NCBI RefSeq assembly: GCF_001518015.1
Contig: NZ_LPUY01000041.1
Span: forward strand, 1 to 64,000
Length of the DNA stretch: 64,000 bases
Reading direction: 5' to 3'
Source of the DNA: Tritonibacter horizontis
GTDB taxonomy: Bacteria; Pseudomonadota; Alphaproteobacteria; Rhodobacterales; Rhodobacteraceae
Shown here: piece after piece, positions 37,016-46,614 of the stretch
Position numbering within the stretch: position 1 is the first letter of the stretch
Layout: the number at the start of each line of letters is the position of its first letter
Made by a program: the position numbers and the translations under genes
The notes under the pieces: model-generated
Databases searched by the model: none
What the model saw: the letters and a program-made list of their open reading frames with translations, nothing else
What the model was told of the DNA's origin: nothing

Positions 37016-37642
37016 TTATTTGAAGCTGCGGCTGTCCTTGACCTGATCCCAGGCCCACATGACTTCCTGCAGTTGCTCTTCCTGGCTGCGATCGCCGCCG
37101 TTCATGTCGGGGTGCAGAACCTTGATGAGCTTTTTGTAGGCCTTGCGGATGTCGGCCTTGGACCAATCATCCTTGGCTTCGAGAATTTCCAGCGCCCGGC
37201 GTTCGGTGGGCGGCAGGCGGCGGCCGGCGGCCTGACCGTTCTTGCCGGGGTTCTTGGTTGCATTGGCGCCAAGCACCTGATGCGGATCCTCGATGCCGAG
37301 GCGGGCCCAGGCGCGGGCTTCGGGATCGCCCAGCGGTTTGGTCTGGCGTTCCCAGACCTTGTCCTTGGAGGCCTGCGCATTGATTTCGGCCTCGGTGGTG
37401 CCTTCAAAGAAGTTCCACTTCTGATTGTACTCGCGTACGTGCTGCTGACAGAACCAGAAAAAATCATCCAGCACATCGGGGGCCTTGGGGGCGCGATACT
37501 TGCCGGCCTCTTCACAGCCCTCATGGTCGCAGAGGCGCACCGAGGTTTCGGAGGCACCGGACATGCTGCGCCGCCCCCGCGGATTCTTCTTTTTCGCGGA
37601 GCGGATCGACATATCGAATCCAAAGGGATCGGATTTGGTCAT
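37016..37642 (-). CDS. J-domain (DnaJ-like) protein
   Basis: Encodes 208 aa. The J domain is at the C-terminus (about residues 145-208), with the HPD motif in IKVLHPDMNGGD. The N-terminal half has conserved Cys and His residues (RLCDHEGCEEAG, FWFCQQHVREYN) that could bind a metal. J-domain proteins stimulate Hsp70 (DnaK). In alphaproteobacteria this gene commonly sits beside bolA and cobS-cobT, as here. The client is unknown. Confidence 0.9.
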   Translation of the reverse strand: MTKSDPFGFDMSIRSAKKKNPRGRRSMSGASETSVRLCDHEGCEEAGKYRAPKAPDVLDDFFWFCQQHVREYNQKWNFFEGTTEAEINAQASKDKVWERQTKPLGDPEARAWARLGIEDPHQVLGANATKNPGKNGQAAGRRLPPTERRALEILEAKDDWSKADIRKAYKKLIKVLHPDMNGGDRSQEEQLQEVMWAWDQVKDSRSFK

Positions 37643-37759
37643 TCGGGAGCACCTTCTAGACGCATCTGTTCGACTCGGAGGCAGCAGGATAGTCTAACGG
37701 TCGCGAGATAAAAGGGGGGCGAGCACAGTTTTATGAACAACAGGCGGAGTGATGCTATT

Positions 37760-38014
37760 ATGAGCGTGAGAGCAGAGATCGAAACGACCCTTCGGGAGGC
37801 GTTCCAACCCAGCCGTCTGGAGGTCGTTGACGACAGCGACAGCCATCTGGGCCATGCAGGCCATGACGGGCAGGGGGAGAGCCATTTCAATGTATTGATC
37901 CGGGCGAAGGCCTTTGCCGGGCAGAGCCGGGTGGCGCAACATCGCGCCGTTCACAAGGCATTGGGCGATATTGTGCCACGCATTCATGCCCTGGCTTTGG
38001 ATATTGGTACCTGA
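37760..38014 (+). CDS. bolA: BolA family protein
   Basis: Encodes 84 aa. The BolA fold signature is seen: EIETTLREAFQPSRLEVVDDSDSHLGHAGHDGQGESHFNVLIRAKAF, with the conserved His residues, then RVAQHRAVHKALGDIVPRIHALAL. BolA proteins work with monothiol glutaredoxins in iron-sulfur metabolism. ATG 37760 follows GGAG; the upstream ATG at 37733 has no ribosome-binding site. It is divergent from the J-domain gene. Confidence 0.92.
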   Translation: MSVRAEIETTLREAFQPSRLEVVDDSDSHLGHAGHDGQGESHFNVLIRAKAFAGQSRVAQHRAVHKALGDIVPRIHALALDIGT

Positions 38015-38067
38015 GTTTTGCGCATTGGCGCCGTGTTGGCCCAATGTTTGCCCCGTGTTGCCCCCGT

Positions 38068-38101
38068 GAGGGGGCCAGTGAACGGGCCCCGGGGCCCCCT
38101 C
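38068..38101 (+). terminator. hairpin between bolA and the DUF4177-like gene
   Basis: GAGGGGGCC (38068-38076) pairs with GGCCCCCTC (38093-38101) between two convergent genes. No T-run is present, so termination efficiency is uncertain. Confidence 0.45.
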
Positions 38102-38156
38102 CTACGGGTCCGCCGGGGCGCCGTGGCTCGTGTGCTGGTGCCGCGTGTCGTCAGGA

Positions 38157-38747
38157 TCAGTCCTGTGGCTTGCCTCGGCTGGCCCGCGCCTTGAGCGCGG
38201 CGGTCAGGCCGGAGACCGGGCTGAGTTCCTCGACCCCATCGTCGGCGACCATCCGCCGGGCGCCGGGCCCGGGCACGGGGATCGCTTCGGGCGGTGCGTC
38301 CGGGTCGCCGGCGGTAGCGGTCAGGGGCGCGGGGCCGGTTGCGGGCCGGGTGCTGGGGGCCGCGACAAAGGTCGAGGCGGCGATCAGTTCCGCCTCGGGC
38401 GCGGGTTTGAAATCGGTGGCCACGGCCGCGACCGGCGTGTCTGTGGCCTGCGCGGCACTGGCCGTGGCGTCTGGCGTTGGCGCTGTCTGGCCGATGTCGG
38501 CATCCGTCGGCGCGGCAACCAAGCGGCGGAACACCAGGAGGTTGCGCCAGGTCGTTTTGGTGCCGGTCAGCCCGGCGCGTTCCTCGGCGGGCAGCATTTC
38601 AGCGCGCTGAAATTCCCAGCCCTCGGCGGCCATTTCGTTCAGCACCCCTTCGATCCCATTGGCAAAGCGCGCCTCGGGCGTCTTGACGCCGCGGGCCTTT
38701 TTGCCGCGGCTGGGGGCGGGCATGACCTTGTATTCGTAGTTCTGCAT
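38157..38747 (-). CDS. DUF4177-like domain protein
   Basis: Encodes 196 aa. The first 75 residues (MQNYEYKVMPAPSRGKKARGVKT, later AAEGWEFQRAEMLPAEERAGLTGTKTTWRNLLVFRR) fit the DUF4177-type fold seen in Rhodobacterales. The rest is a low-complexity Ala/Pro/Thr-rich tail ending in a short basic segment. Function unknown. AGGAA precedes the ATG on the minus strand. The gene is convergent with bolA. Confidence 0.75.
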   Translation of the reverse strand: MQNYEYKVMPAPSRGKKARGVKTPEARFANGIEGVLNEMAAEGWEFQRAEMLPAEERAGLTGTKTTWRNLLVFRRLVAAPTDADIGQTAPTPDATASAAQATDTPVAAVATDFKPAPEAELIAASTFVAAPSTRPATGPAPLTATAGDPDAPPEAIPVPGPGARRMVADDGVEELSPVSGLTAALKARASRGKPQD

Positions 38748-38823
38748 CAGTTGTTCCTATGCGGCCCACGCCTGCAGTCTAGCAGATGTGCGGGACAGAG
38801 AGAAATGAGACCAGGGACAGATA

Positions 38824-40068
38824 TCACTTTGGCGTTGCGGCCGCACGGGCGGCCAGCCTCAGACACATCTGCGTCGCCAGCGACATATCCTGAACCGAGA
38901 TCCACTCCAAGGGGCCATGGATGCATTGCATGCCGGTAAAGATATTCGGCGTCGGGGTGCCGAATTCGGTCAGGCGGGAGCCATCGGTGCCGCCCCGGAT
39001 CGGGACTGAGACCGGCGTCACCCCAAGGTCGCGGCAGGCGTCACGCGCGAGATCGACCGGGGTCATGTCGGTTTCCAGCCAGTAGCGCATATTGCGATAT
39101 TGGTGGGAGATCTCGCAGGTGATTTCGGCCCGGGGTTCGGTGGCGGCGACGGCGGCGCAGACTGCGCGCAGCAGGGTGCCCTTGGCCTCCAGCCCGACCC
39201 GTTCGAAATCGCGCAGGATGAAGCGGATCTCCATTTCGGAGGAGCCACCCTGCATGTCCGTGGCGTGGATGAAGCCGTCGCGTCCGTCGGTGGTTTCCGG
39301 TGTCATCGTCGCCTGCGGCAAGATCTGGATGATTTTCGACGCCAGATGGATCGCGTTGACCATCCTGCCCTTGGCAAAGCCGGGATGGATCGACACGCCG
39401 GTGATCCTGACGATGGCGCGGTCGGCGGAGAAGCTCTCGTATTCGATCTCGCCGACTTTGCCGCCATCCAATGTGTAGGCGAAATCCGCGCCAAGGTCCT
39501 GTTCCAGCTGTGGTTGCACGCCCCGGCCGATTTCCTCGTCCGGGGTGAAGGCGATGCGGATTGGCGGCCGGGGGGCGTCGGGGTTTTGCAGCAGGTGCTC
39601 GGCCATGGTCATGAGGATCGCAACGCCCGCCTTGTCATCGGCGCCCAGCAGCGTTGTGCCGGAGGCGGTGATCAGATCGTGGCCGATCTTTTCTGCCAGA
39701 TAGGGGTGATCATCGGGCGAGAGCACCAGATCGGGATCATCGGGAAAGGTGATGTCGCCGCCGTTGTAGCCCTTGATGACGCGGGGTTTGACACCGGTGG
39801 CGTTGAACTGCGGGGCGGTATCCACATGGGCGAGAAAGCCCACGGTGGGGGCTTGTACGGTGCCGGGAATGGTCGCCAGCACGACGCCGTAATCGGTCAG
39901 CTGCACCTCCTGCGCGCCGATCGCAGTCAATTCGTCGCGCAAGAGGTTGAGCATGTCGAACTGGATCTGGGTGCTGGGCGCGGTGGGCGAGGTTTCATCG
40001 CTCTGGCTGTCGATGGCGGCATAGCGGGTGAGGCGGGTTTCGAGGGCGGCGTTGAAGTCGGTCGACAT
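38824..40068 (-). CDS. pepT: peptidase T (tripeptide aminopeptidase)
   Basis: Encodes 414 aa of the M20 metallopeptidase family. Zinc ligands and catalytic residues appear in GFLAHVDTAPQFN (His, Asp), LLGADDKAG, FTPDEEIGRG (Glu pair) and the C-terminal CIHGPLEWIS (His). It removes N-terminal residues from tripeptides in the cytoplasm. GGAG precedes the ATG at 40068. The gene stands between the DUF4177-like gene and gatB, all on the minus strand. Confidence 0.95.
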   Translation of the reverse strand: MSTDFNAALETRLTRYAAIDSQSDETSPTAPSTQIQFDMLNLLRDELTAIGAQEVQLTDYGVVLATIPGTVQAPTVGFLAHVDTAPQFNATGVKPRVIKGYNGGDITFPDDPDLVLSPDDHPYLAEKIGHDLITASGTTLLGADDKAGVAILMTMAEHLLQNPDAPRPPIRIAFTPDEEIGRGVQPQLEQDLGADFAYTLDGGKVGEIEYESFSADRAIVRITGVSIHPGFAKGRMVNAIHLASKIIQILPQATMTPETTDGRDGFIHATDMQGGSSEMEIRFILRDFERVGLEAKGTLLRAVCAAVAATEPRAEITCEISHQYRNMRYWLETDMTPVDLARDACRDLGVTPVSVPIRGGTDGSRLTEFGTPTPNIFTGMQCIHGPLEWISVQDMSLATQMCLRLAARAAATPK

Positions 40069-40264
40069 GGGAGGGCTCCTGCTGTTGGCGGCAACATCGC
40101 GGAGCGGGGCGGGGAGGTCAAGCGCCCTTGCCAGCCGTAGAGATCTGATGGGGGAAGACCGTTCGGGTCGGAGCGGGGCGCGGTCGGGGTGGCGCGGTTG
40201 GAGGCGATCCTGCTACGTGTGCAACCGCCGACAGAATACAAGAATCGCACCGTCTCGTGTGACG

Positions 40265-40288
40265 AAAAAGGCGGCCCAATCGGCCGCC
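40265..40288 (-). terminator. Rho-independent terminator after gatB
   Basis: A 7-bp stem (GGCGGCC 40270-40276 / GGCCGCC 40282-40288) with 5-nt loop is followed on the minus strand by TTTTT. It lies 55 nt after the gatB stop. Confidence 0.8.
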
Positions 40289-40342
40289 CTCTTTCAATTT
40301 ATCTACTCCGAGACATCTACCCCGAGACATCTGTTCCGAGCC

Positions 40343-41851
40343 TCAGCCCAGTTTCGCGGCCACCAGCTCGTTCACAGCCTTGGGATTGGCCTTGCCGCCG
40401 GTGGCTTTCATCACCTGACCGACGAACCAGCCCGCGAGTTTCGGGTTCTGTTTCGCCTTTTCCACCTGGGCCGGGTTGGCGGCGATGATTTCGTCCAGCG
40501 CGGCCTCGATGGCGCCGGTGTCTGTCATCTGCTTCATGCCGCGCGCTTCGACGATCTGCGCCGGGTCGCCGCCCTCGGTATAGACGATCTCAAAAAGATC
40601 CTTGGCGATCTTGCCGGAGATGGCGTCGGAGGCGATCAGGTCGATCACGCCGCCGAGTTGCGCCGGGGTGACCGGGCTGTCGGAGATGTCGCATTCGTCT
40701 TTTTTCAGGCGACCGAAAAGTTCATTGATGACCCAGTTTGCCGCCAGCTTGCCATTGCGGCCCTCGGCCACGGCGTCAAAGTAATTGGCGCTTTCGACAT
40801 CGGCGGTCAGCACGGAGGCGTCATAGTCGGTCAGGCCGAAATCCTTGATGAAGCGCGCCTTTTTGTCGTCAGGCAGCTCGGGCAGGTTGGCCTTGATGTC
40901 GTCCACCCAGGCCTGTTCGATCTCCAGCGGCAGCAGGTCAGGGTCGGGGAAGTAGCGGTAGTCATGCGCCTCTTCCTTGGACCTCTGGGTGCGGGTCTCG
41001 CCCTTGACCGGGTCAAAGCCGCGGGTTTCCTGATCCACTTCGCCGCCGGCCTCGAGAATGGCGATCTGGCGACGCGCCTCGACCTCGATGGCCTGCTGGA
41101 TAAAGCGGGTGGAGTTCATGTTCTTGATTTCGCAGCGCGTGCCCAGATGGCCAAAGTCGCCGGTCTCGCGATAGCGTTCGTAGGCGCCGGGGCGGCAGAC
41201 CGATACGTTGACATCGGCGCGCAGGTTGCCGTTTTGCATGTCGCCGTCACAGGTGCCGAGATAGCGCATGATCTGGCGCAGTTTGAGGATATAGGCGGCG
41301 GCTTCTTCGGGGCTGCGGATGTCGGGCCGCGAGACGATCTCCATTAGGCAGACGCCGGCGCGGTTGAGATCGACAAAGGACATTTCGGGATCCATGTCGT
41401 GAATGGACTTGCCTGCGTCCTGTTCCATATGGATGCGTTCGACGCGCACTGGCCGCGCGGTGCCGTCGCCCAGTTCCACCAGCACTTCGCCTTCGCCGAC
41501 GATGGGATGATACAACTGACTGATCTGATAGCCCGCAGGCTGATCGGGGTAGAAGTAGTTCTTGCGGTCGAAGGCCGATTTTAGGTGAATTTCGGCCTTG
41601 AGGCCGAGCCCGGTGCGCACCGCTTGTTCGACGCAATAATCGTTGATCACGGGCAGCATGCCGGGCATGGCCGCGTCCACGAAGGCGACGTTGGAGTTTG
41701 GCTCGGCGCCGAATTGGGTCGAGGCGCCAGAGAACAGCTTGGCATTGGAGCTGACCTGGGCATGCACCTCCATGCCGATGACCAGTTCCCAGTCATGCTT
41801 GGCGCCCGCGATCACCTTGGGCTTGGGGAGTTCATATGTCAGGTCGAGCAT
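40343..41851 (-). CDS. gatB: aspartyl/glutamyl-tRNA(Asn/Gln) amidotransferase subunit GatB
   Basis: Encodes 502 aa. GatB, with GatA and GatC, converts Glu-tRNA(Gln) and Asp-tRNA(Asn) to the amidated forms. The N-terminal [46 protein letters not shown] and [24 protein letters not shown] motifs are diagnostic; the C-terminal YqeY-like tail domain is complete. ATG 41851 gives [11 protein letters not shown]; the frame continues upstream without a ribosome-binding site. gatA and gatC are not in this window. Confidence 0.97.
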   Translation of the reverse strand: MLDLTYELPKPKVIAGAKHDWELVIGMEVHAQVSSNAKLFSGASTQFGAEPNSNVAFVDAAMPGMLPVINDYCVEQAVRTGLGLKAEIHLKSAFDRKNYFYPDQPAGYQISQLYHPIVGEGEVLVELGDGTARPVRVERIHMEQDAGKSIHDMDPEMSFVDLNRAGVCLMEIVSRPDIRSPEEAAAYILKLRQIMRYLGTCDGDMQNGNLRADVNVSVCRPGAYERYRETGDFGHLGTRCEIKNMNSTRFIQQAIEVEARRQIAILEAGGEVDQETRGFDPVKGETRTQRSKEEAHDYRYFPDPDLLPLEIEQAWVDDIKANLPELPDDKKARFIKDFGLTDYDASVLTADVESANYFDAVAEGRNGKLAANWVINELFGRLKKDECDISDSPVTPAQLGGVIDLIASDAISGKIAKDLFEIVYTEGGDPAQIVEARGMKQMTDTGAIEAALDEIIAANPAQVEKAKQNPKLAGWFVGQVMKATGGKANPKAVNELVAAKLG

Positions 41852-42057
41852 CAGGCGGCCCTTCTTGCGGTTGATCCATGTGTTAGAAGGCGTTCTAGGC
41901 GGCTGCGGGCACAGGAGCAAGGGGGCAATGGGGTTTGCCGGGTGTCGCGGAGGGATGCCGGCGACGCGATGCCCTCTTGGCGGGCGTCGCAGGCCCCGGT
42001 ATGACAGATGTCCCGGTGCGCGATGGTGCCGGAGGAATTCTGACAGGAGACCTTTCC

Positions 42058-44409
42058 TTGGACATCACGCCCCAGACCCAAATGCGCATTGCCCAGACCA
42101 TTGCAGGTGAAATCAATGCCAGCGCCAAACAAGTGAGTGCGGCCGTGGCGTTGCTGGATGAAGGCGCGACGGTGCCCTTTGTGGCGCGCTACCGCAAAGA
42201 GGCGACCGGGGGGCTGGATGACACCCAGCTGCGCACCCTGGCGGACCGGCTGGACTACCTGCGGGAGATGGAAAAACGCCGGGTGGCGATCGTCGAATCA
42301 ATCCGGTCGCAGGACATGCTGACCGATGATTTGGCCCGCTCCATCGCCCAGGCGGAGACCAAGGCGCAGCTGGAAGATATCTATCTGCCGTTCAAACCCA
42401 AGCGCCGGACCAAGGCGATGATCGCCCGCGAAAACGGGTTGGAGCCACTGCTGGAGGCGATTCTGGCGGATCGCACTTGCGACCCCGAGGCACTGGCCGG
42501 GGGGTATCTGAGCGAGGCGGTGCCCGGCACTAAAGAGGCGCTGAACGGCGCGCGTGACATCCTGACGGAACGGTTGTGCGAGAACGCCACCCTGCTGGGC
42601 CGGCTGCGGGATTACCTGCAAAGCGAGGCGGTGCTGACGGCCAAGGTCGTGGAGGGCAAGGAACAGGCAGGGGCGAAGTTTTCTGACTATTTCGCCCATT
42701 CAGAGGCCTGGAAATCGGTGCCGTCGCACCGGGCCCTGGCGATGCTGCGCGGATCGAACGAAGGCATCCTGACGCTGGATGTGTCGCCTCCCGGCGAAGA
42801 GGGTGTGACCCGCGCCGAGGAAATGGTCGCGGCGGTGCTGGAGGTGCGCGGGCAGGGTGGTGGCGACAAATGGCTGCGCAAGGTCGCAGGCTGGACCTGG
42901 CGGGTGAAATTGTCGTTGTCGATGATGCTGGAGCTGATGGCGGATCTGCGCGGCCGGGCGCAGGAAGATGCGATCAACGTTTTTGCCCGCAACCTCAAGG
43001 ACCTGCTTTTTGCCGCGCCAGCCGGTGCGCGACCGACCCTCGGGCTGGATCCGGGCATTCGCACCGGCGTCAAGGCGGCAGTGGTCGATGCCACCGGGAA
43101 ACTGGTGGCCACCGAGACCCTGTACCCGTTTCAGCCGAAGAACGATCTGCGCGGCGCGCAGGTTGCCATCGCCAAGCTGATCGCGGCCCATGGGGTGGAA
43201 CTGATTGCCATCGGCAACGGCACCGCCAGCCGCGAAACAGAGCGGATGGTGGCGGAGGTGCTGAAGGGACTGCCGGCCAAGATCAAGACCCCGACCAAGG
43301 TTGTCGTCTCCGAAGCCGGTGCCTCGGTCTATTCGGCGTCCGAGCTGGCGGCGCGGGAATTTCCCGATCTGGATGTGTCCTTGCGCGGTGCGGTCTCTAT
43401 CGCGCGGCGTCTGCAGGATCCGTTGGCGGAACTGGTTAAGATCGAACCCAAGAGCATCGGCGTCGGGCAATATCAGCATGACGTCGACCAGCACAAACTT
43501 TCGAAATCGCTGGAAGCGGTGATCGAGGATGTGGTGAACGCGGTCGGTGTGGACCTCAACATGGCCTCCGCGCCGCTCCTCAGCCATGTGTCGGGGCTTG
43601 GGCCCGGTCTGGCGGAGGCGGTGGTGTCGCACCGGGATCAGAATGGCGCCTTTGCCTCGCGCCGCGACTTGTTGAAAGTGGCGCGGCTGGGACCGAAGGC
43701 ATTTGAGCAATGCGCGGGCTTTTTGCGCATCCAGGGTGGCAAGGAACCGCTGGATGCGTCGGCTGTGCACCCGGAAAGCTATGGCGTGGCGCGCAAAATC
43801 GTGGCCTCCTGCGGGCGTGACATTCGCCAGATCATGGGCGATGCGACGGCGCTGAAATCACTGCGGGCCGAGGATTTCGTCGAGGCGGAGGTCGGCCTGC
43901 CGACGGTGCGCGATATTTTTGCCGAACTGGAAAAACCCGGCCGTGATCCGCGTCCCAGTTTTGTCACCGCGTCCTTTGCCGAGGGGGTCGAGCAGATTTC
44001 GGACCTGAAGCCGGGGATGGTGCTTGAGGGCACGGTGACCAATGTCGCGGCCTTTGGCGCCTTTGTGGACATTGGTGTGCATCAGGACGGTCTGGTCCAT
44101 GTCAGCCAATTGGCGGATCGCTTTGTAAAGGATCCGCATGAGGTGGTGAAAACGGGTCAGGTGGTCAAGGTCACGGTGGTCGAGGTCGACGCGCCGCGCA
44201 AACGGATCGGGCTGACGATGAAAAAGGATGGCGGCGCTTCGGCCAAAGAAGAGCGCAATGCCCGCAGCGGTCCGCGTGAAGGCGCGCGGCCCAAGGGGGC
44301 CAATGCGCCGCGCGGCAAAGCCTCGGCAGCGCCGAAACGGCAGACGACGGGCGGGTCTGATACCGGTGCCCTGGGGGCGGCGCTGATGGATGCCTTCAAG
44401 AAAAAGTAA
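42058..44409 (+). CDS. tex: Tex family RNA-binding transcription accessory protein
   Basis: Encodes 783 aa, near the 773 aa of E. coli YhgF. Order: N-terminal helical Tex domain ([30 protein letters not shown]), a YqgF-like RNase H fold from about residue 328 ([20 protein letters not shown]), helix-hairpin-helix motifs, and an S1 domain at about 650-720 ([30 protein letters not shown]). A basic low-complexity tail follows. TTG 42058 is chosen because AGGAG at 42045-42049 has 8-nt spacing; ATG 42001 has no ribosome-binding site. It is divergent from gatB. Confidence 0.92.
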   Translation: MDITPQTQMRIAQTIAGEINASAKQVSAAVALLDEGATVPFVARYRKEATGGLDDTQLRTLADRLDYLREMEKRRVAIVESIRSQDMLTDDLARSIAQAETKAQLEDIYLPFKPKRRTKAMIARENGLEPLLEAILADRTCDPEALAGGYLSEAVPGTKEALNGARDILTERLCENATLLGRLRDYLQSEAVLTAKVVEGKEQAGAKFSDYFAHSEAWKSVPSHRALAMLRGSNEGILTLDVSPPGEEGVTRAEEMVAAVLEVRGQGGGDKWLRKVAGWTWRVKLSLSMMLELMADLRGRAQEDAINVFARNLKDLLFAAPAGARPTLGLDPGIRTGVKAAVVDATGKLVATETLYPFQPKNDLRGAQVAIAKLIAAHGVELIAIGNGTASRETERMVAEVLKGLPAKIKTPTKVVVSEAGASVYSASELAAREFPDLDVSLRGAVSIARRLQDPLAELVKIEPKSIGVGQYQHDVDQHKLSKSLEAVIEDVVNAVGVDLNMASAPLLSHVSGLGPGLAEAVVSHRDQNGAFASRRDLLKVARLGPKAFEQCAGFLRIQGGKEPLDASAVHPESYGVARKIVASCGRDIRQIMGDATALKSLRAEDFVEAEVGLPTVRDIFAELEKPGRDPRPSFVTASFAEGVEQISDLKPGMVLEGTVTNVAAFGAFVDIGVHQDGLVHVSQLADRFVKDPHEVVKTGQVVKVTVVEVDAPRKRIGLTMKKDGGASAKEERNARSGPREGARPKGANAPRGKASAAPKRQTTGGSDTGALGAALMDAFKKK

Positions 44410-44502
44410 GCGCGCGCAGCCCCCCAAAGGGCGTGCCCTTGCGTCAGGTCGCACGGGCTGGCAGAGCGAAGGCCACCCACCGATTGAGAAAAAGACAGAG
44501 CG

Positions 44503-44531
44503 AAGAAGGGGACGTGATCGTCCCCTTCTTT
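44503..44531 (+). terminator. bidirectional terminator between tex and the 456-aa protein gene
   Basis: A perfect 12-bp stem (44503-44514 / 44519-44530) with TGAT loop is flanked by A and T residues. It serves two convergent genes. Confidence 0.85.
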
Positions 44532-44602
44532 GGTGTGCGGTGTCTGGGTTTGTCAGGGCCTGGCCGCGCGCTGTGGCAAAAACTTTGCGTCTCGTGCGGC
44601 GC

Positions 44603-45973
44603 TCAGGCCGGGAACAGCTCCGGGCCCGTTTCGGTGAAGACCACGCGCTGACCGGCCTCGATTTCGGTTCGGAACAGTTTTGCAATGGCCTGAAACGCGG
44701 CGTCTTTGCCACGTTCGGCGAATTGGCGAAGAGAGGCCACCTGGGCGTCGTTGTCAAAACCGGCCGCAGCATGGGCCCAGATCATCGGTTGCACCTCGCG
44801 CAGATGCTTGCGGATGAGCCAGTCTGCGGCCTCTGCGATGTCCTGGCGCAACCGGTTTGCCTCTGGGGTGGCGTGCGGGGCGCTGCGCAAGGAGATGCAG
44901 CAATAGGCCGAGAGCAGATTGATCCGGTCCTGATTGGGCGCGCGCTCGACAATATCGACAAAACCATCGACGAAGAATTGCGGGTCCACCAGGGCGCAGG
45001 CCGCATCAGACCGTGCCAGCACGTCAAAATAGACCCAAGTGTAACCGGCCTCGCCCCAATGATCCGTGGTCAGGACCGCGGCGCGGCGGGCTTCCAGCTC
45101 CAGCGCGGCCAGCCCTTCGGCGCCCTGCTCGGCCAGATGGGTGCCAAGCGCCCGCAGGTGGCGCGGGTTGGCAGGATCGAGCCGGATCAGGTCGAAATAT
45201 TCATCCGCAATCCCGCGGACCTCGGCGGTGCGACCACCGCTGTAAAGGGCGCATTGGGCGGCTTGTTGAAACCGATGTTTCGCACCATCCACGGGGATCT
45301 GGGACAAAAGCGCCCGTGCGCGGCTGTGGTGGGCGGTTGCGCGTGCCTGCAGGTTGGCGGTTTGGGGCTCCTGGGGGCGGGCGCTGCTGCGCTGGAAGGC
45401 CCAGGAGATATCCAGATGCGCCAGGGCAACAACCGTGGACAGTACCGGGGAGCGCGCACAGTCCAGCCGAACCCGTTCCAGCGACATGATGCCGTCAAGC
45501 GTGACCTTGTCGGATAGGGCAACACCGGCCGACAGGGCGTGGTCCAGGGCATTGATCACATCCGCGCGTGCGCCATAGGCGATCAGATCTGCGATAGGCG
45601 CTCCGCCGGGCGTTGCATCGCCTGCTGCATCGGCGGCTGTGATCCGGTGCTCGACCTCGTCCCAGCGGTCCTGGCGGGCCAGATACTGTCCTTCTGCGAT
45701 GGCTTTGTCCGAGGCGGCGTCCTCGGCGTTGGTCTCGACAACGGGGATCGACAGCACATCCTTGATCTGCAGCGGGGCATCCGGGTCCGGCAGGGGCGCC
45801 CCGGTTTGCCGTCGCAGCGCCGGCAGTGACAGCGGCAGGGAGGCGGGCAGCGATCGCGAAAGGCTCAGCGGCAAGGACAGACCACCGGCCGTGCGCAGCG
45901 GGGGCACCCGGTCCGATAGCTGGCGCAGTGCCTTTTTCAGTCCGGTTTTTGCCGAGAGTGCATGAATTGGCAT
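44603..45973 (-). CDS. hypothetical protein (456 aa)
   Basis: Encodes 456 aa that I do not recognise. The N-terminal 60 residues are unusual: a basic start followed by alternating Ser/Leu/Pro units (LSLPLSLSRSLPASLPLSLPALRR). The rest is mainly helical, with an Ala-rich pattern that could be TPR-like (AIAEGQYLARQDRWDEVEHRI, IRLDPANPRHLRALGTHLAEQGAEGLAALELE). The ATG at 45973 is the most plausible start, with no strong ribosome-binding site. It lies downstream of a membrane protein gene and pepN on the same strand. Confidence 0.65.
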   Translation of the reverse strand: MPIHALSAKTGLKKALRQLSDRVPPLRTAGGLSLPLSLSRSLPASLPLSLPALRRQTGAPLPDPDAPLQIKDVLSIPVVETNAEDAASDKAIAEGQYLARQDRWDEVEHRITAADAAGDATPGGAPIADLIAYGARADVINALDHALSAGVALSDKVTLDGIMSLERVRLDCARSPVLSTVVALAHLDISWAFQRSSARPQEPQTANLQARATAHHSRARALLSQIPVDGAKHRFQQAAQCALYSGGRTAEVRGIADEYFDLIRLDPANPRHLRALGTHLAEQGAEGLAALELEARRAAVLTTDHWGEAGYTWVYFDVLARSDAACALVDPQFFVDGFVDIVERAPNQDRINLLSAYCCISLRSAPHATPEANRLRQDIAEAADWLIRKHLREVQPMIWAHAAAGFDNDAQVASLRQFAERGKDAAFQAIAKLFRTEIEAGQRVVFTETGPELFPA

Positions 45974-46155
45974 CAGGAAGCCCCAGTCTTGTGTCGCAGT
46001 CCGACAACTGTCGGCAAGGTTTCGGGCGCAAACATGGCGCGCGGGGGGAGATTGACGGTTCAATTGCGGCTGTTGGGCTGCCAAAGGGGGCAAGAGCGCG
46101 GCATTGTGCCGAAGTGGCATGTAAATGCGGGACAGGCGGGCGGGATTGGACCCGC

Positions 46156-46614
46156 TTAGAGAACAGTAAAATGCTGTGTTTTCACCGGGATGCCATGCGA
46201 GCGCAGCGCAGATTCGAGTGCGGCGGCCTTGGGGGTGACATGCGGCGGGATGCGATGGTGGGTGCCAAGGCGACTGTGCACCGTCGCCCGGATCGAAAAA
46301 TCCCAGCGTGTGACCAGCAGCACATGGTCGATTTCCGGCACGGCAAACTCCGCCGTGCTGCGTGGGCACTGCCAGCGCAGGCTGTGGTCGTCGATCACAA
46401 GCCAGGCGACGGGATTGCGCCACAGCTCCCACAGGGCGGGCAGTGTCGGCAATGCCAGAATAACCAAGGTCCAGCCCCGGGCGTGAAATATCGCCCAGAG
46501 GGCCACCAGCGCGAGGAGCCAGAGGGCAAGCCCGATCAGTGCGCCCCTTGTGCGCGCGTCCCGGTGATACCGGAACGCGTGGGCAGGCGGGCGCGTTGGC
46601 GCCGGATCAGGCAT
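46156..46614 (-). CDS. hypothetical membrane protein coupled to pepN
   Basis: Encodes 152 aa with two adjacent membrane segments (ALIGLALWLLALVALWAIF and TLVILALPTLPALWELW) followed by a soluble domain of about 85 residues that alternates beta-like stretches. No family is recognised with confidence; it resembles small membrane proteins with PH-like domains. The ATG lies 8 nt inside the end of pepN, so translation is probably coupled to the peptidase gene. Confidence 0.75.
   Translation of the reverse strand: MPDPAPTRPPAHAFRYHRDARTRGALIGLALWLLALVALWAIFHARGWTLVILALPTLPALWELWRNPVAWLVIDDHSLRWQCPRSTAEFAVPEIDHVLLVTRWDFSIRATVHSRLGTHHRIPPHVTPKAAALESALRSHGIPVKTQHFTVL

Noticed and set aside
40309-40334. 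Short direct repeat CCGAGACATCT before gatB's end
   Set aside because: Two 11-bp copies overlap the gap and are too short and isolated to interpret.
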